From CAVPMW01 sp963706515 (GTDB lineage: Bacteria; Chloroflexota; Anaerolineae; Anaerolineales; UBA4823), in assembly GCA_963706515.1 (NCBI GenBank), contig CAVPMW010000010.1:372001-436000 (forward strand): DNA of 64,000 nt, written 5' to 3'. The first letter of the stretch is position 1. Each line of letters begins with the position of its first letter. Positions 10,312 through 19,826 of the stretch are shown piece by piece. The position numbers and the translations under genes are program-made. The notes below the pieces were generated by a model. That model was not told where the DNA came from, did no database searches, and was given only the letters and a program-made list of their open reading frames with translations.

Positions 10312-10436
10312 CGTCATGCCGGTACCTGCCTGCGCGAAGCCGGAGCTTCGCTTCGGCGAAGCGCAGGCCAGCCGGATCCACGGCCTCGCGCTCAGAGCAC
10401 GCGATGCGGACCCCGGCTTTCGCCGAGGTGACGCTT
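10312..10436. repeat. Palindromic intergenic repeat between rsh and rpoZ
   Basis: About 125 bp with outer arms CGTCATGCCGG and CCGAGGTGACG and an inner hairpin GCTTCGCTTCGGCGAAGC. Its outline (CGTCA ... GGATCCA ... TGACG) resembles the cleaner element at 13771-13859 but is degenerate. No gene is seen in the 10278-10484 gap. Confidence 0.55.
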
Positions 10437-10484
10437 GGATAAGGCAAAGCGATAGCCCCGGCTCGGGCTCGGAGCAGCGAAAAG

Positions 10485-10896
10485 TCAGCGCGAGCGGGGT
10501 CCCGCATTGGAGCCATCCGAAGGCGCCTGGGTCGCCATCCGGCGCAACAGCTCCTCCTCGGTCATCTTGTCGATCGAGGTGTCGGTCGACTGATCGTCCT
10601 GGCCGAGGACCGGCATTCTGGTGTCGGTCGAGAGCATAGGCACGGCTTCAGCCTCGGGCTCGTCCACTTCGACATATTTCTGCATGGAGTGGATGAAGTC
10701 TTCCCTAAGATCGTCGGTCAGCGATTTTCTTGTCGGCGATCTCGCGCAGCGCCACCACCGGGTTCTTGTCGTTGTCGCGTTGCACGGCGATCTGGGCGCC
10801 GGCCGAGATGGTGCGGGCGCGGTGGCTGGCCAAGAGCACGAGCTCGAAGCGGTTGGGAATCTTGTCGATGCAGTCCTCGACGGTGACGCGAGCCAT
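10485..10896 (-). CDS. rpoZ: RNA polymerase omega subunit (one frameshift)
   Basis: Omega helps assemble RNA polymerase and, with rsh downstream, links to ppGpp response. The start MARVTVEDCIDKIPNRFEL and the segment RDNDKNPVVALREIADK are diagnostic. A one-base error near 10720 separates this from the acidic tail that begins with MQKYVEVDEPEAEAVP. The ATG at 10896 follows AAGGA at a suitable distance. The tail is about 65 residues long, as in other Rhizobiales. Same strand and order as rsh. Confidence 0.93.
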
Positions 10897-11025
10897 CAGG
10901 TGATCCTTGTGTCCAGTAGGGGCGGATTTGCCTCTATTTAGGCGGTTCGGCCCAGGCAGGCAAGGCAAAGCAGGGTGGGCAGGAGTGCGCTCCCGCGCAG
11001 CCAAAGCTTTGAGCTAAGATCGGCC

Positions 11026-11279
11026 ATGGACGGAGGTACCGCCGGACGGCACCGTTAACAGGCTGCGCTGGCTCGAGGCACAAGCCGAGCAGGCCTATAG
11101 CGACATGTACGAGGCTCAACCCGGCTCGGAGCTTGCGGCGCGCTATAGCGACGCCAAGGAGTTCCTGCACGACGCGATCGGCCTTGCCCGCCGCCTCGGG
11201 CAGGCTGAGGAGGCGGAGCGCCTGTCGCGGCGCCTCGAGGAGATCAAGACGAGTCTTTCGCCGGCAGTTTCCGGCCTAG
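11026..11279 (+). CDS. Small conserved Rhizobiales protein, unknown function
   Basis: A protein of about 80 residues built from charged helices: NRLRWLEAQAEQAYSDMYEA, ARYSDAKEFLHDAIGLARRL and AERLSRRLEEIK, then RVFRRQFPA in a second frame ending at the TAG at 11277. I recall similar short proteins in Bradyrhizobium and relatives but know no function. No clean start exists in the main frame before 11105; the ATG at 11026 is one frame off, so there are probably small indels at both ends. Its stop overlaps the folK stop tail to tail by four bases. Confidence 0.6.
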
Positions 11280-11845
11280 CGCACGATCACAGCCGCTTCA
11301 GCACGCGGCCTTGCCCATGCGCCGAAACTCTGCGCCAGAGCTCGCGCCCGCTCTGCTTCGAGCGCCGGATGACGCCAGTCCGGCGCAATATCGAGCAGCG
11401 GCTTCAGCACGAAGGGCCGCTCATGGGCGAGCGGATGCGGCAGGACGAGAGGCCGCGCCCCGGCCTCCCTGAAGTCGGCGCGCCCCCCGCGCCAATGCCT
11501 GACCAGGCCCCCATAATCGACGATGTCGATATCGAGGGTGCGCGGTCCCCAGGGTCTGCCGCCGCGGCGCCCCGAGCGGCGCTCGATCTCCTTCAACACT
11601 CTGAGCAGCGCCTCCGGCGACAGGCTCGTGTCGAGCAGCGCGACGGCGTTGACGTAAGGCGGCTGGCGGGCGCTGCCGACCGCCGCCGTCTGGTAAAGCG
11701 GCGAGACGGCAATGACGGCAATATTGGCTCGTTCAATTTCGCCTAAAGCTTGTGCAATCGTCTCGGCAGATGTCCCCCAGGGTCCGGGACAATTTGCACC
11801 AAGACCTACCAGGACCTTGCCACGCGCGAGCAATTGCGGAGTCAC
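11276..11845 (-). CDS. folK: Dihydropteridine pyrophosphokinase FolK
   Basis: FolK (2-amino-4-hydroxy-6-hydroxymethyldihydropteridine pyrophosphokinase) transfers pyrophosphate from ATP to the pterin in folate synthesis. 189 residues, intact. Seen: VLVGLGANCPGPWGT, AVSPLYQTAAVG, PYVNAVALLDT, and the signature RPWGPRTLDIDIVDYGG with the two metal-binding Asp residues, then LPHPLAHERPFVL. folB and folP are not adjacent. It is transcribed away from the NYN gene, with about 95 bp between. Confidence 0.93.
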   Translation of the reverse strand: MTPQLLARGKVLVGLGANCPGPWGTSAETIAQALGEIERANIAVIAVSPLYQTAAVGSARQPPYVNAVALLDTSLSPEALLRVLKEIERRSGRRGGRPWGPRTLDIDIVDYGGLVRHWRGGRADFREAGARPLVLPHPLAHERPFVLKPLLDIAPDWRHPALEAERARALAQSFGAWARPRAEAAVIVR

Positions 11846-11860
11846 GCTGTCACACCTATG

Positions 11861-11889
11861 TTGTCAATGCAGCCCTCTAGTCGCTTATT
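11861..11889 (+). promoter_or_regulatory. Possible sigma-70 promoter for the NYN gene
   Basis: TTGTCA at 11861-11866 and CTTATT at 11884-11889 are 17 bp apart, 53 bp before the NYN start. Based only on match to the consensus. Confidence 0.3.
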
Positions 11890-11941
11890 GCGAGAGGCTG
11901 CTCTCTCTCAATCAAGGCATATTGCAGTGAACGGAGCTCAA

Positions 11942-12556
11942 ATGAATTTCTATCCGACCGAGCGCATCGCTCTCTTCATCGACGGCGCCAATCTCTACGC
12001 CACGGCCAAATCGCTCGCCTTCGACATCGACTACAAGCGGCTGCTTGCGCTGTTCCGCAGCAAAGGCCAACTCGTGCGCGCGCTCTACTATACGGCGCTG
12101 GCCGAGGACCAGGAGTACTCCTCGATCAGGCCGTTGATCGATTGGCTCGACTATAACGGCTACACCATGGTGACCAAGCCGACCAAGGAGTTCGTCGATG
12201 CGGCCGGGCGGCGCAAGATCAAAGGCAACATGGACATCGAGCTTGCCGTCGACGCCATGGAGCTCGCCGACCATCTCGACCATCTCGTGCTGTTCTCCGG
12301 CGACGGCGATTTTCGCTCGCTGGTCGAGGCGCTGCAGCACAAGGGCAAGCGGGTGAGCGTCGTCTCGACGCTTACCACCAATCCGCCGATGGTCGCCGAC
12401 GAGCTTCGCCGCCAGGCCGATCAGTTCATCGATCTTGCGCATCTGCAAGACGAGATCGGCCGCGATCCGGCCGAGCGGGCGCAGCGCGGAGAGCGGCGGC
12501 GGCCTGAGCCCGGGCCGCTCGACGAGTTCGAGTCCGAAGATTTGATCGAGACCTGA
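11942..12556 (+). CDS. NYN-domain (LabA/DUF88-type) putative RNase
   Basis: NYN proteins have a PIN-like fold and act as metal-dependent RNases. 204 residues, intact. The acidic residues of the fold are visible: Asp14 in LFIDGANLY, the NMDIELAVDAM segment near residue 95, and FSGDGDF at about 118-124. The C-terminal 30 residues are charged and low complexity (ERAQRGERRRPEPG). The ATG at 11942 was chosen because the family starts a few residues before the FIDGANL strand; the frame is open further upstream. Neighbours are folK (divergent) and a uracil-DNA glycosylase. Substrate unknown. Confidence 0.9.
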   Translation: MNFYPTERIALFIDGANLYATAKSLAFDIDYKRLLALFRSKGQLVRALYYTALAEDQEYSSIRPLIDWLDYNGYTMVTKPTKEFVDAAGRRKIKGNMDIELAVDAMELADHLDHLVLFSGDGDFRSLVEALQHKGKRVSVVSTLTTNPPMVADELRRQADQFIDLAHLQDEIGRDPAERAQRGERRRPEPGPLDEFESEDLIET

Positions 12557-12609
12557 ATCCGGCCTGCCGGAACTGTTACAGTGTCGCAGGAGGCGTTGAG
12601 ACCCGACCG

Positions 12610-13347
12610 ATGGCGCTTCCTGCCGCGAGCACGTCCGATCGGCCCGAGCCTGCCAAGAACTGTCCGCTCTGCCCGCGCCTCGTCGCCTTCCGCGACGGAG
12701 AACAGGCACGCGCATCCCGACTGGTTCAACGGGGCGGTCCCTTCGTTCGGTCCCGGCACGGCGCGGCTCCTCATCGTCGGGCTCGCGCCTGGCCTGAAGG
12801 GCGCCAACCGCACCGGACGCCCCTTTCTCGGCGACTATGCCGGCGAGCTTCTCTACCGCACGCTGCTCAAGGTCGGGCTGGCGCGCGGGCGTCACGATCT
12901 CGCCGCGCCCGATGAGCTTGAGCTGGTCGACTGCATGATCTCGAATGCGGTGCGCTGCGTGCCGCCGCAGAACAAGCCGAAGCCCGAGGAGATCGCCCAC
13001 TGCCGCCAATTCCTGATCGGCCGCATCGCCGCCCTGCCCAATCTCACTTCGCTTCTGGCGATCGGCCGCATCGCCCATGACGGCATCCTCGATGCGCTCC
13101 AGTTGAAGCGCCGCGATTTCTCTTTGCCCACGGCGCCCGGCACGAGCTTCCTGGCGGGCTTGTCCTGTTCGACAGCTATCATTGCTCCCGCCAGAACACC
13201 AATACCGGACGGCTGACCACCGCCATGTTCGAGAAGGTCGTTGCCGAGGCCGCGGCAAGTTTGCACAGGCCCTTGAGCGCAACGGTGAGCCGCCTTGCCG
13301 CCGCCCAACAAGTCGGGCATGCTTTGACGCGGTCGGTCATTGGCTAA
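12610..13347 (+). CDS. Uracil-DNA glycosylase, family 5 (two frameshifts)
   Basis: Family 5 (UdgB-type) enzymes are Fe-S proteins that excise uracil from DNA. Seen in order: CPLCPRL with two cluster cysteines, HPDWFNGAVPSFGP, the motif GLAPGLKGANRTGRPFLGD, AVRCVPPQNKP with further conserved residues, and in another frame SYHCSRQNTNTGRLT, the family's C-terminal motif. Indels near 12705 and 13165 separate three frames. The likely stop at 13345 is 15 bp before the DUF3775 start, so they may be cotranscribed. Family 4 is excluded by the GANRTGR motif. Confidence 0.85.
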
Positions 13348-13361
13348 CGAGGATGGGCCCC

Positions 13362-13763
13362 ATGGCGGGGTTGGATATCTCGCCGGCGAAGGTCGGCTTT
13401 GTGATCGTCAAGGCGCGCGAAATCGCGGCCAAGGTGGCGGCCTGGGACGACGGCGCCACCTCCGACCACGACGCCGAGTCGATCCTTGAATCGTTCTCCG
13501 ACGATGCCACGCAGGACCAGCTCAAGGGCTTCATCCGCGATCTCAACGAGGACGAACAGGTGAGCCTCGTCGCCCTGGCCTGGATCGGCAGAGGCTCGTT
13601 CGGGCCGGAGGAGCTCGATGAGGCGCTTGCCACCGCCCGCGCCGAGCGCACCAATCGCACCGAAGACTATCTCCTCGGCATGCCTCTCCTCCCCGACTAT
13701 CTCGAGGAAGCGCTCGACCGGCTCGGCTACTCGGTCGAGGACGCCGAGGACGAGTCGCTTTGA
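13362..13763 (+). CDS. DUF3775 protein
   Basis: An acidic protein of 133 residues, intact, of a family common in Alphaproteobacteria with no known function. Typical stretches: SPAKVGFVIVKAREIAAK, QLKGFIRDLNEDEQVSLVAL and LPDYLEEALDRLGYS. No signal peptide or membrane segment, so cytoplasmic. An ATG at 13353 is in frame, but the GAGG at 13349 is better spaced for the ATG at 13362. Confidence 0.85.
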   Translation: MAGLDISPAKVGFVIVKAREIAAKVAAWDDGATSDHDAESILESFSDDATQDQLKGFIRDLNEDEQVSLVALAWIGRGSFGPEELDEALATARAERTNRTEDYLLGMPLLPDYLEEALDRLGYSVEDAEDESL

Positions 13764-13770
13764 GCAGTCT

Positions 13771-13859
13771 CGTCATGCCCGGCCTTGAGCCGGGCATCCA
13801 GGGGCCGCATGCTCCGGATGCTCGGCTCTGGATTGCCGGGTCAAGCCCGGCAATGACGC
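13771..13859. repeat. REP-like palindromic repeat
   Basis: Outer arms CGTCATGCCCGGC and GCCCGGCAATGACG frame two inner hairpins: GCCCGGCCTTGAGCCGGGC on the left and TTGCCGGGTCAAGCCCGGCAA on the right. This is the common intergenic palindrome of Bradyrhizobium-type genomes. It sits between two convergent genes and could also end transcription. Confidence 0.8.
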
Positions 13860-13860
13860 A

Positions 13861-14346
13861 TTATTCGGTTTGCCCTTCGAACCAGCGCAGCACTTCAGCT
13901 GCGTGACGCGCGGGGTCGCAGACAGGATAGAAGACCGTCTCGATGCGTCCGTCCTCGATCAGAAGCGTCAGACGCTTCAGGTAGGTCTCGCCGCCGGTCG
14001 CGAAGCTGGGGAGACGGAGCGCGGCGGCGAAGCGCCCGCCGGCATCGCTCAGGATGGGAAAGGGGAGCGCAAGGCGCGTGGCAAGCTCGCGCTGATACTC
14101 CGTGGTCTGACGGCTCAAGCCGAAGAGCCGCACGCCAAGCCGGGTGAAGTCCGCATGACGGTCGCGAAAGCCTTCGAGCTCTGGCGTGGAGCCATGAGCG
14201 CCAGGGATCTCGTCCCAGTCGGGCGGATTGGGATGACCAGGCCGCCCCGTCCACGGATAGACGATGACGACGCTTCGTCCAGTCAAGCGCCGCGAGTGTG
14301 ACCTCGCTGCCGTCGGTGGCCGGAGCGCGATAGTGGGCAGCGTCAT
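13861..14346 (-). CDS. Peroxiredoxin-like protein lacking the active-site cysteine
   Basis: The AhpC/TSA-type fold is visible: VVIVYPWTGRPGHPNPPDWD, FRDRHADFTRLGVRLFGLS, LPFPILSDAGGRFA, LPSFATGGETYLKRLTLLI. Relatives have a GCTPQSC motif with the peroxidatic Cys after the PGAxG turn; here it reads GAHGSTPELEGFRD with neither Cys. The only Cys is near the C-terminus (YPVCDPA). Peroxidase activity by the usual mechanism is therefore unlikely. Two compensating indels (about 14283 and 14320) scramble residues 12-20. The start MTLPTIALRP is at 14346. About 160 residues. Confidence 0.78.
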   Translation of the reverse strand: MTLPTIALRPPTAARSHSRRLTGRSVVIVYPWTGRPGHPNPPDWDEIPGAHGSTPELEGFRDRHADFTRLGVRLFGLSRQTTEYQRELATRLALPFPILSDAGGRFAAALRLPSFATGGETYLKRLTLLIEDGRIETVFYPVCDPARHAAEVLRWFEGQTE

Positions 14347-14414
14347 GCCTGGCGTGAGGTGACCGGCAGCACCGTCATCGAGCGGGCGAGGAAGGCTGTC
14401 GCGCGCCGACACGC

Positions 14415-14885
14415 TTAGCCCTTCTCGCGCATGAGGCGGCCTTTCTGGCGCTCCCAATCGCGCTTCTTCTCGGTCTCGCGCTTGTCATGCAGCTTCTTGC
14501 CCTTGGCCAGGCCCAGCTGCACCTTGGCGATGCCGCGCGCATTGAAATAGAGCCTCAGCGGCACCAGCGTCATGCCCTCTCGCTGGATGGCGCCGGTGAG
14601 ACGGCCCATTTCGCGGCGATGCACAAGCAGCTTGCGCCGTCGCGTCGGGTCATGGTTGGCGCGGCCGGCTTGGGTATATTCGGCGATATGCGCGTTGATC
14701 AGGTAAAGCTCGCCGCCCTCGCTCGAGGCATAAGAGTCGGCGATATTGGCCTTGCCGGTGCGGAGCGACTTGACCTCTGAGCCGAGCAGCGCGATGCCCG
14801 CCTCGAGCTTCTCCTCGATGTCGTAGTTGAAGCGCGCCTTCCGATTCTCGGCGACGAGCTTGCCGCTCTCGCGCTTCGGCGCCAT
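14415..14885 (-). CDS. smpB: SsrA-binding protein SmpB
   Basis: SmpB carries tmRNA into stalled ribosomes for rescue by trans-translation. 156 residues, intact. Seen: RKARFNYDIEEKLEAGIALLGSE (family signature), KSLRTGKANIADSYA, and the basic C-terminal tail GLAKGKKLHDKRETEKKRDWERQ that enters the empty A site. No tmRNA gene is seen in the window. It lies just after dapA on the same strand, as in many Rhizobiales. Confidence 0.96.
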   Translation of the reverse strand: MAPKRESGKLVAENRKARFNYDIEEKLEAGIALLGSEVKSLRTGKANIADSYASSEGGELYLINAHIAEYTQAGRANHDPTRRRKLLVHRREMGRLTGAIQREGMTLVPLRLYFNARGIAKVQLGLAKGKKLHDKRETEKKRDWERQKGRLMREKG

Positions 14886-14903
14886 GACGTTACCTTTTAG
14901 GAG

Positions 14904-15795
14904 TTAGACGAGAACGAGGCCGACCGCCGAAAGCGCCTCGTCCACCTTCTTCCGCGAAGCAGGCGTCAGCGGCGCAAGCGGTAGGCGCGTCTCAGCGTTG
15001 CATAGGCCGAGCTTGCTTGCCGCATATTTCACCGGGCCCGGGTTCGAACTCGACGAACAGCGCATCGTGCAGCGGCATCAGCCGGTCCTGCAGCTGAAGC
15101 GCAAGCTTGAAATTGCCGCCGAGGCAAGCGAGCTGGAATTCCGAGCAGAGCGCCGGCGCGATATTGGCGGTGACGGAGATGCAGCCCTGGCCGCCATGGG
15201 CCATGAAGCCGAGCGCGGTCGCGTCCTCGCCCGAGAGCTGCACGAACTCCTTGCCGAGCGCGGCGCGCTGCTGGCTCGCCCGCGCCATGTTGGCGGTCGC
15301 GTCCTTCACGCCCACGATGTTCTTGAGCTTGAACAGCCGCACCATGGTGTCGACCGACATGTCGACGACGCTCCGCCCGGGGATGTTGTAGATCAGGATG
15401 GGGATGTCGGCGCAGTCGTTGATCGCCTTGTAGTGGAGGTAGAGCCCTTCCTGCGTGGGCTTGTTGTAATAGGGCGTCACCACGAGCACGCCGTCGGCGC
15501 CGGCCGCTTTGGCGTGACGGGTGAGCTCGACCGCCTCGGCGGTCGAGTTCGATCCGGCTCCGGCGATGACCGGCACGCGGCCCGCCGCCGCCTCGATGCA
15601 CAGCTCGACGACGCGCTTGTGCTCGTCATGGGTGAGCGTCGGCGATTCCCCGGTCGTCCCGCAGGGCACGAGGCCCTTGGTGCCTTGGTCGATCTGCCAC
15701 TCGACAAGCTTCTGGAACGCGCGCGCGTCGACCTTGCCGTCCTTGAAGGGCGTGATCAGGGCCGTGATCGAGCCTTGAAACGGCGGCATGGGCAC
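14904..15795 (-). CDS. dapA: 4-hydroxy-tetrahydrodipicolinate synthase (one frameshift)
   Basis: DapA condenses pyruvate with aspartate semialdehyde, the first step to diaminopimelate and lysine. Seen: PFQGSITALITPF, the GTTGESPTL signature, catalytic Tyr in LIYNIPGRS and Schiff-base Lys in NIVGVKDATANM. A one-base error near 15045 moves the last 45 residues to another frame ending LSAVGLVLV at 14904. I prefer the GTG at 15795, 8 bp after AGGAG, two codons before an ATG; a longer in-frame start at 15855 would add residues unlike the family. Confidence 0.94.
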
Positions 15796-16155
15796 TGGGG
15801 TCGCTCCTGAGGTCGTCGAACTTGGTAAACGCGGGTTGGAAAGGACGGCGGACAATAGGGTCTGGGGATTGAGGCGGCAAGGCGCTGAAGGCCCCGAGTA
15901 TGACCGCTTGACAGAGCCTATACCGGCACACTGTGCTGTCGGTCCGCTGTCAGGTAAATAGCATATTCACCCAAAGGCTTATCCGGTTTTCCTAAGAATA
16001 GTTGTAATCCTCGAAGCGCTGCTCCAGTCATTTTTCCGCCGGATTCTTTCAGACATTGTTCAAATCGGGCACATTACAGTGCCGTCATCGTCGCGGCTCC
16101 CCGGCTCGGGGGACGTCCTGACTAGCAGGATCGTAACCGGAAACCGATCGACGAG
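15796..16155. other. Divergent intergenic region dapA / lytic transglycosylase
   Basis: About 360 bp, AT-richer than its surroundings around 15955-16075, which fits promoters for both genes. I see no gene, hairpin with T-run or recognised repeat. Confidence 0.5.
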
Positions 16156-18793
16156 ATGAAACGCATTCGCGCGCATATTTTACCATTGCTTGTTTCGTTT
16201 GCGTGTCTCGCCCCGGCTGCCGCCGTGGCGTGGGCCTTCGTTCGTGCCGCTTCCGGACCGCAACCCGCATCGGCCGGCGGCGCCACCGGCTCCCGTCGCC
16301 GAGGCTGCGCCGGCACCTGAGGCCTCGCCTGCGCCCGAGGCTTCACCTGAGGCCAGCGCCAGCGCCGTCGCCGGCGTTCGACGCCACGACGATGACAGGG
16401 ACCCTCCCCCTTCCCGACCGGAACCCAACCGCGCCGGAGGCGGAGAGCCTTCCCCCTCCCGACCGGAACCCAACGACGACCTCGGTGCCGATGACGCCCT
16501 CTCCCGGCGGACCAACCATCGTGCCGAAGGCAGGGTCGGCGGCAGCGGTTTCGGACATCCCACTCCCCGACCGCAATCCGAAGACGCCGGCGCTCCTTGC
16601 ACCGGCCGCGTTGCCCGTAGCGCCGGTGCCGTCGCCCGCGCCGCAGGTCGTCACCGACATGCCTCTGCCGGACCCCAATCCCAACCGGGCCGAAACGCTG
16701 CCGTTCGCCATGAAAGGCACGCTCGCGCCGGCCATCGCGGCGCCGCCGCCCGCGATGGACTACGCTTCGATCTTGAAGCCGATCCTGTCCTACGACCTCA
16801 GCGACTGCGGACGAAGCCAATATCAGGGACGTGCTGCGCACGGGCACCGCGGCGGCGGCGAAGATCAAGGATCCCGCGGCGCGCGATTTCGCGCTCTGGT
16901 ACAAATATCGCAACAGCCCGGCGATTCCGGCAGCGCCGAGGCCATCGAACAATTCCGGCTCGCCCATCCGGATTGGCCGGCGCAGGACGAGCTGCGCGAG
17001 AAGGCCGAGACCGCGCTCTTCCTCACCGACGCCAGCCCCGACGAGGTCAAGGCCTTTTTCAGTGCCACAGCGCCGCTGACCGGCGCGGGCAAGGCCGCGC
17101 TGGCGGGCGTCAATCTGAAGGAGGGCAACGAAGCGGCGGCGCGCGATCTCGTCGTCTCGGCCTGGCGCGATCACGAGCTCAATGCCGCGGTGGAGAAGAA
17201 GATCCTCGACCGCTACGGCAGCATGCTGACCGCCGAGCACCATCGGGCGCGCATCGACCGGCTGCTCTATCCCGACGATCAGAGCGCGACCGAGGCGGCA
17301 CTGCGCGTCGCCAAACTGCTTTCCGCCGACGAGCAGAAGAAGGTCGCGGCGCGCATCGCCGTGCTCAAGCGCGGCGGCAATGCCGGCAAGCTGCTCGATG
17401 CGTTGCCGGCCAGCGCCGTCGAGGCCGATGTCGGCTTGCGCTTCAATCGCATCCAATGGCTCGGCGCACCAAGGACAAGGATCACGGGAAGAAGCCTGGA
17501 AGATGCTGCTCGATGCGCCGAGCGAGCCCAACGTCCTGCTCGATCTCAACAATTGGTGGATCGAGCGGCGCATCAATTGCCGCAGCGCGCTCAACGACGG
17601 ACAGCCGCGCGTCGCCTATGAGATCGCCGCCAAGCACGGCCTGGTCTCCGGCGATGCTCTATATCGAGGCGGAATTTCTCGCCGGCTGGATCGCGCTGCG
17701 CTTCCTGTCGGAGCCGCAAACCGCCTTGCGCCATTTCCTTGCGCTGCGGCGCGCCGCGACCAGCTCGAAGAGCATAGCGCTCGGCGAATATTGGCTTGGC
17801 CGCACCGCGCTTGCGCTCGGCGACCGCGGCTCGGCCATGATCCATTTCCACGGCGCCGCCAAGTACCCGCAATATTTCTACGGGCAGCTCGGCCGCCAGA
17901 CGCTCGATGCCAGGCCCGCCCGTCTCGAGGTCACCGCCACGCCGCTGCCGACCGAGGCCGACATTCAGAGCTTTCTTGTCCCGCGACGCCGTGCGCGCCA
18001 TCGGGGTCGCCCGCGCGATGGGACTATGACGGCGTGACGTCGCAATTCTATCTGGCGCTCTCGCGCAAGCTCACCAATCCGGCCGAGGTCGTGCTGCTCG
18101 CCGAGCTGGCCAAGGCCGCCGGCGATCCGCAGATCGCGCTCAGGCTGGCGAAGATCGCCTTCAATCGCGACCTGCCGGTCGGCGACTATGCTCTGCCGAT
18201 CGGCGTCATGCCGGAATTCAAAAGCCTCCTGAGCGATCGCGTCGATCCGGCGCTGGTGCATGCCCTGTCGCGGCAGGAGAGCGAGTTCAACGCCGCCGCC
18301 AAGAGCCCGGTCGGAGCGAGCGGCCTGATGCAGTTGATGCCGAGCACGGCCAAGGCCGTAGCCAAGGCCTACAAGGTGAAGTTCGAAGCCGGCGCAGCTC
18401 ACCAATGCCGCCTACAACACCCAGCTCGGCGAGGCGCATTTGCGCGATCTCATCGACAGCTATAATGGCTCCTATTTCCTGTCGCTTGCCGCCTATAATG
18501 CCGGCGGAGGGCGCGTCGCCGAATGGATGAAGGAGTTCGGCGATCCGCGCGATCCGCAGGTCGATCCCATCGACTGGATCGAGCGCATCCCCTTCACCGA
18601 GACGCGGCAATACGTGGTGAAGATCATGGAGACGCTGCAGCTCTACCGCTCGCGCCTGGCGGGGCCGAAGCAGGCCTTGCAGCTCGTCCAGGACCTCAAT
18701 CGCGGCCGGAGGATTCCCCGCGCTGAGGCGGCCGGTCGCAGTGCAGGCGAAATCGGAGTGAGACTTGCCGCCGCGTCCCCTCGTCGCTTGTAA
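16156..18793 (+). CDS. Soluble lytic murein transglycosylase (many frameshifts)
   Basis: Slt-type enzymes cleave peptidoglycan between MurNAc and GlcNAc in the periplasm. The start MKRIRAHILPLLVSFACLAP is a signal peptide. A proline-rich region with about five copies of an LPLPDRNP motif follows, then the helical U/L superhelix (for example KNRIQWL-like and NVLLDLNNWWIERRINC), and the SLT domain with catalytic Glu in ALSRQESEFNAAAKSP, then GASGLMQLMPSTAK and LAAYNAGGGRVAEW. At least six indels split it. Total length near 870 residues is usual for this family in Rhizobiales. It is transcribed away from dapA. Confidence 0.88.
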
Positions 18794-18887
18794 GGCTTGC
18801 CCGCTCGGCGACTTTGCTGAACACTGAAGACGAGGCGCGGGGCAACGCGCGGCCGTCCAGACACGCTCCCAAGGTTGATCCCTGAAC

Positions 18888-19776
18888 ATGCCCGAGCTTG
18901 ATGGCGAGCTGTGGCGAGATATCTACTATGCGTCGTTCGACGACCTTAGGCTCTATGTCCGCCACTACCCGGCGCCGGACGAGAAGCTCCGGACCGTCAT
19001 CTGCCTGCCTGGGCTCACCCGGAACGCCCGGGATTTCCACGCGCTTGCGACCTATCTCTCCAAGCATCCGGAAAAGCCGCGCAACGTCTATTGCTTCGAT
19101 TATCGCGGGCGCGGACGGTCGCAATACGATCGCCATTGGCGGAACTACACGCCCTTCATCGAGCTGCTCGACACGCTCGATTTCCTGACCGCTGCGCGGG
19201 CTGCACAAGGTCGGCGTCGTCGGCACCTCGCGGGGCGGCATCATCGCCATGATGATGGCGGCGCTCAGGCCGACGGCGATGGGCCCCGTCGTCCTCAACG
19301 ATATCGGTCCGGTGATCGAGACGCGCGGGCTAGCGCGCATCATCGGCTATGTCGGTCGCATGCCGGTGCCGAAGACCTGGCCGGACGCCGTGATGATCCT
19401 GCGCGAGATGAACGAGCGCGCCTTCCCCGCCTTCAGCGATGCGCAGTGGGAGGAGATTGCCAAGGACGTGTTCGACGAGCGCAAGGGGCGGCCGGCGCGG
19501 GCCTATGACCGGAAGCTCGCCCGGGCGCTCGGCACCATCGATTTGAGCCGCCCGGTGCCGGATCTCTGGCCGCAATTCATCGCGCTTGGGCAAGTTCCGG
19601 TCTTCGTGTTGAGGGGCGCCAATTCCGACCTGTTGAGCGCCGAGACGCTCGAGACCATGGTCGAGCGCCACCCCAATCTCCGCACCCTGACGGTGCCGGA
19701 TCAGGGGCACGCCCCCGTGCTCAAGGAGCCGGAGACGGTCGAGGCCATCGGCACCTTCTTCGCCGCCAACGATTAG
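18888..19776 (+). CDS. Alpha/beta hydrolase (one frameshift)
   Basis: A hydrolase of about 295 residues without a signal peptide. The N-terminal half has LRTVICLPGLTRNARDF (oxyanion region) and YCFDYRGRGRSQYD; after a one-base error near 19197 comes the nucleophile elbow GTSRGGIIAM with catalytic Ser, and the probable catalytic His is in VPDQGHAPVL. A late Asp is likely near FVLRGANSDLLS. Substrate cannot be predicted. It starts about 95 bp after the transglycosylase. Confidence 0.88.
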
Positions 19777-19826
19777 CTTGTGCGGGAAATGGCCCGGGCT
19801 TCAGGCTCTTCGCACCGGGCCTGGGC

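Noticed and set aside
8071..10317. A 748-residue minus-strand frame in rsh
   Set aside because: It alternates between the true Rsh frame and out-of-frame Arg-rich sequence; the correct protein needs three frame changes.
11912..13282. A 456-residue minus-strand frame
   Set aside because: It is antisense to the NYN and uracil-DNA glycosylase genes, whose motifs are clear.
16122..17594. A 490-residue minus-strand frame
   Set aside because: It is antisense to the lytic transglycosylase; composition is Arg/Gly-rich as expected of a shadow frame in GC-rich DNA.
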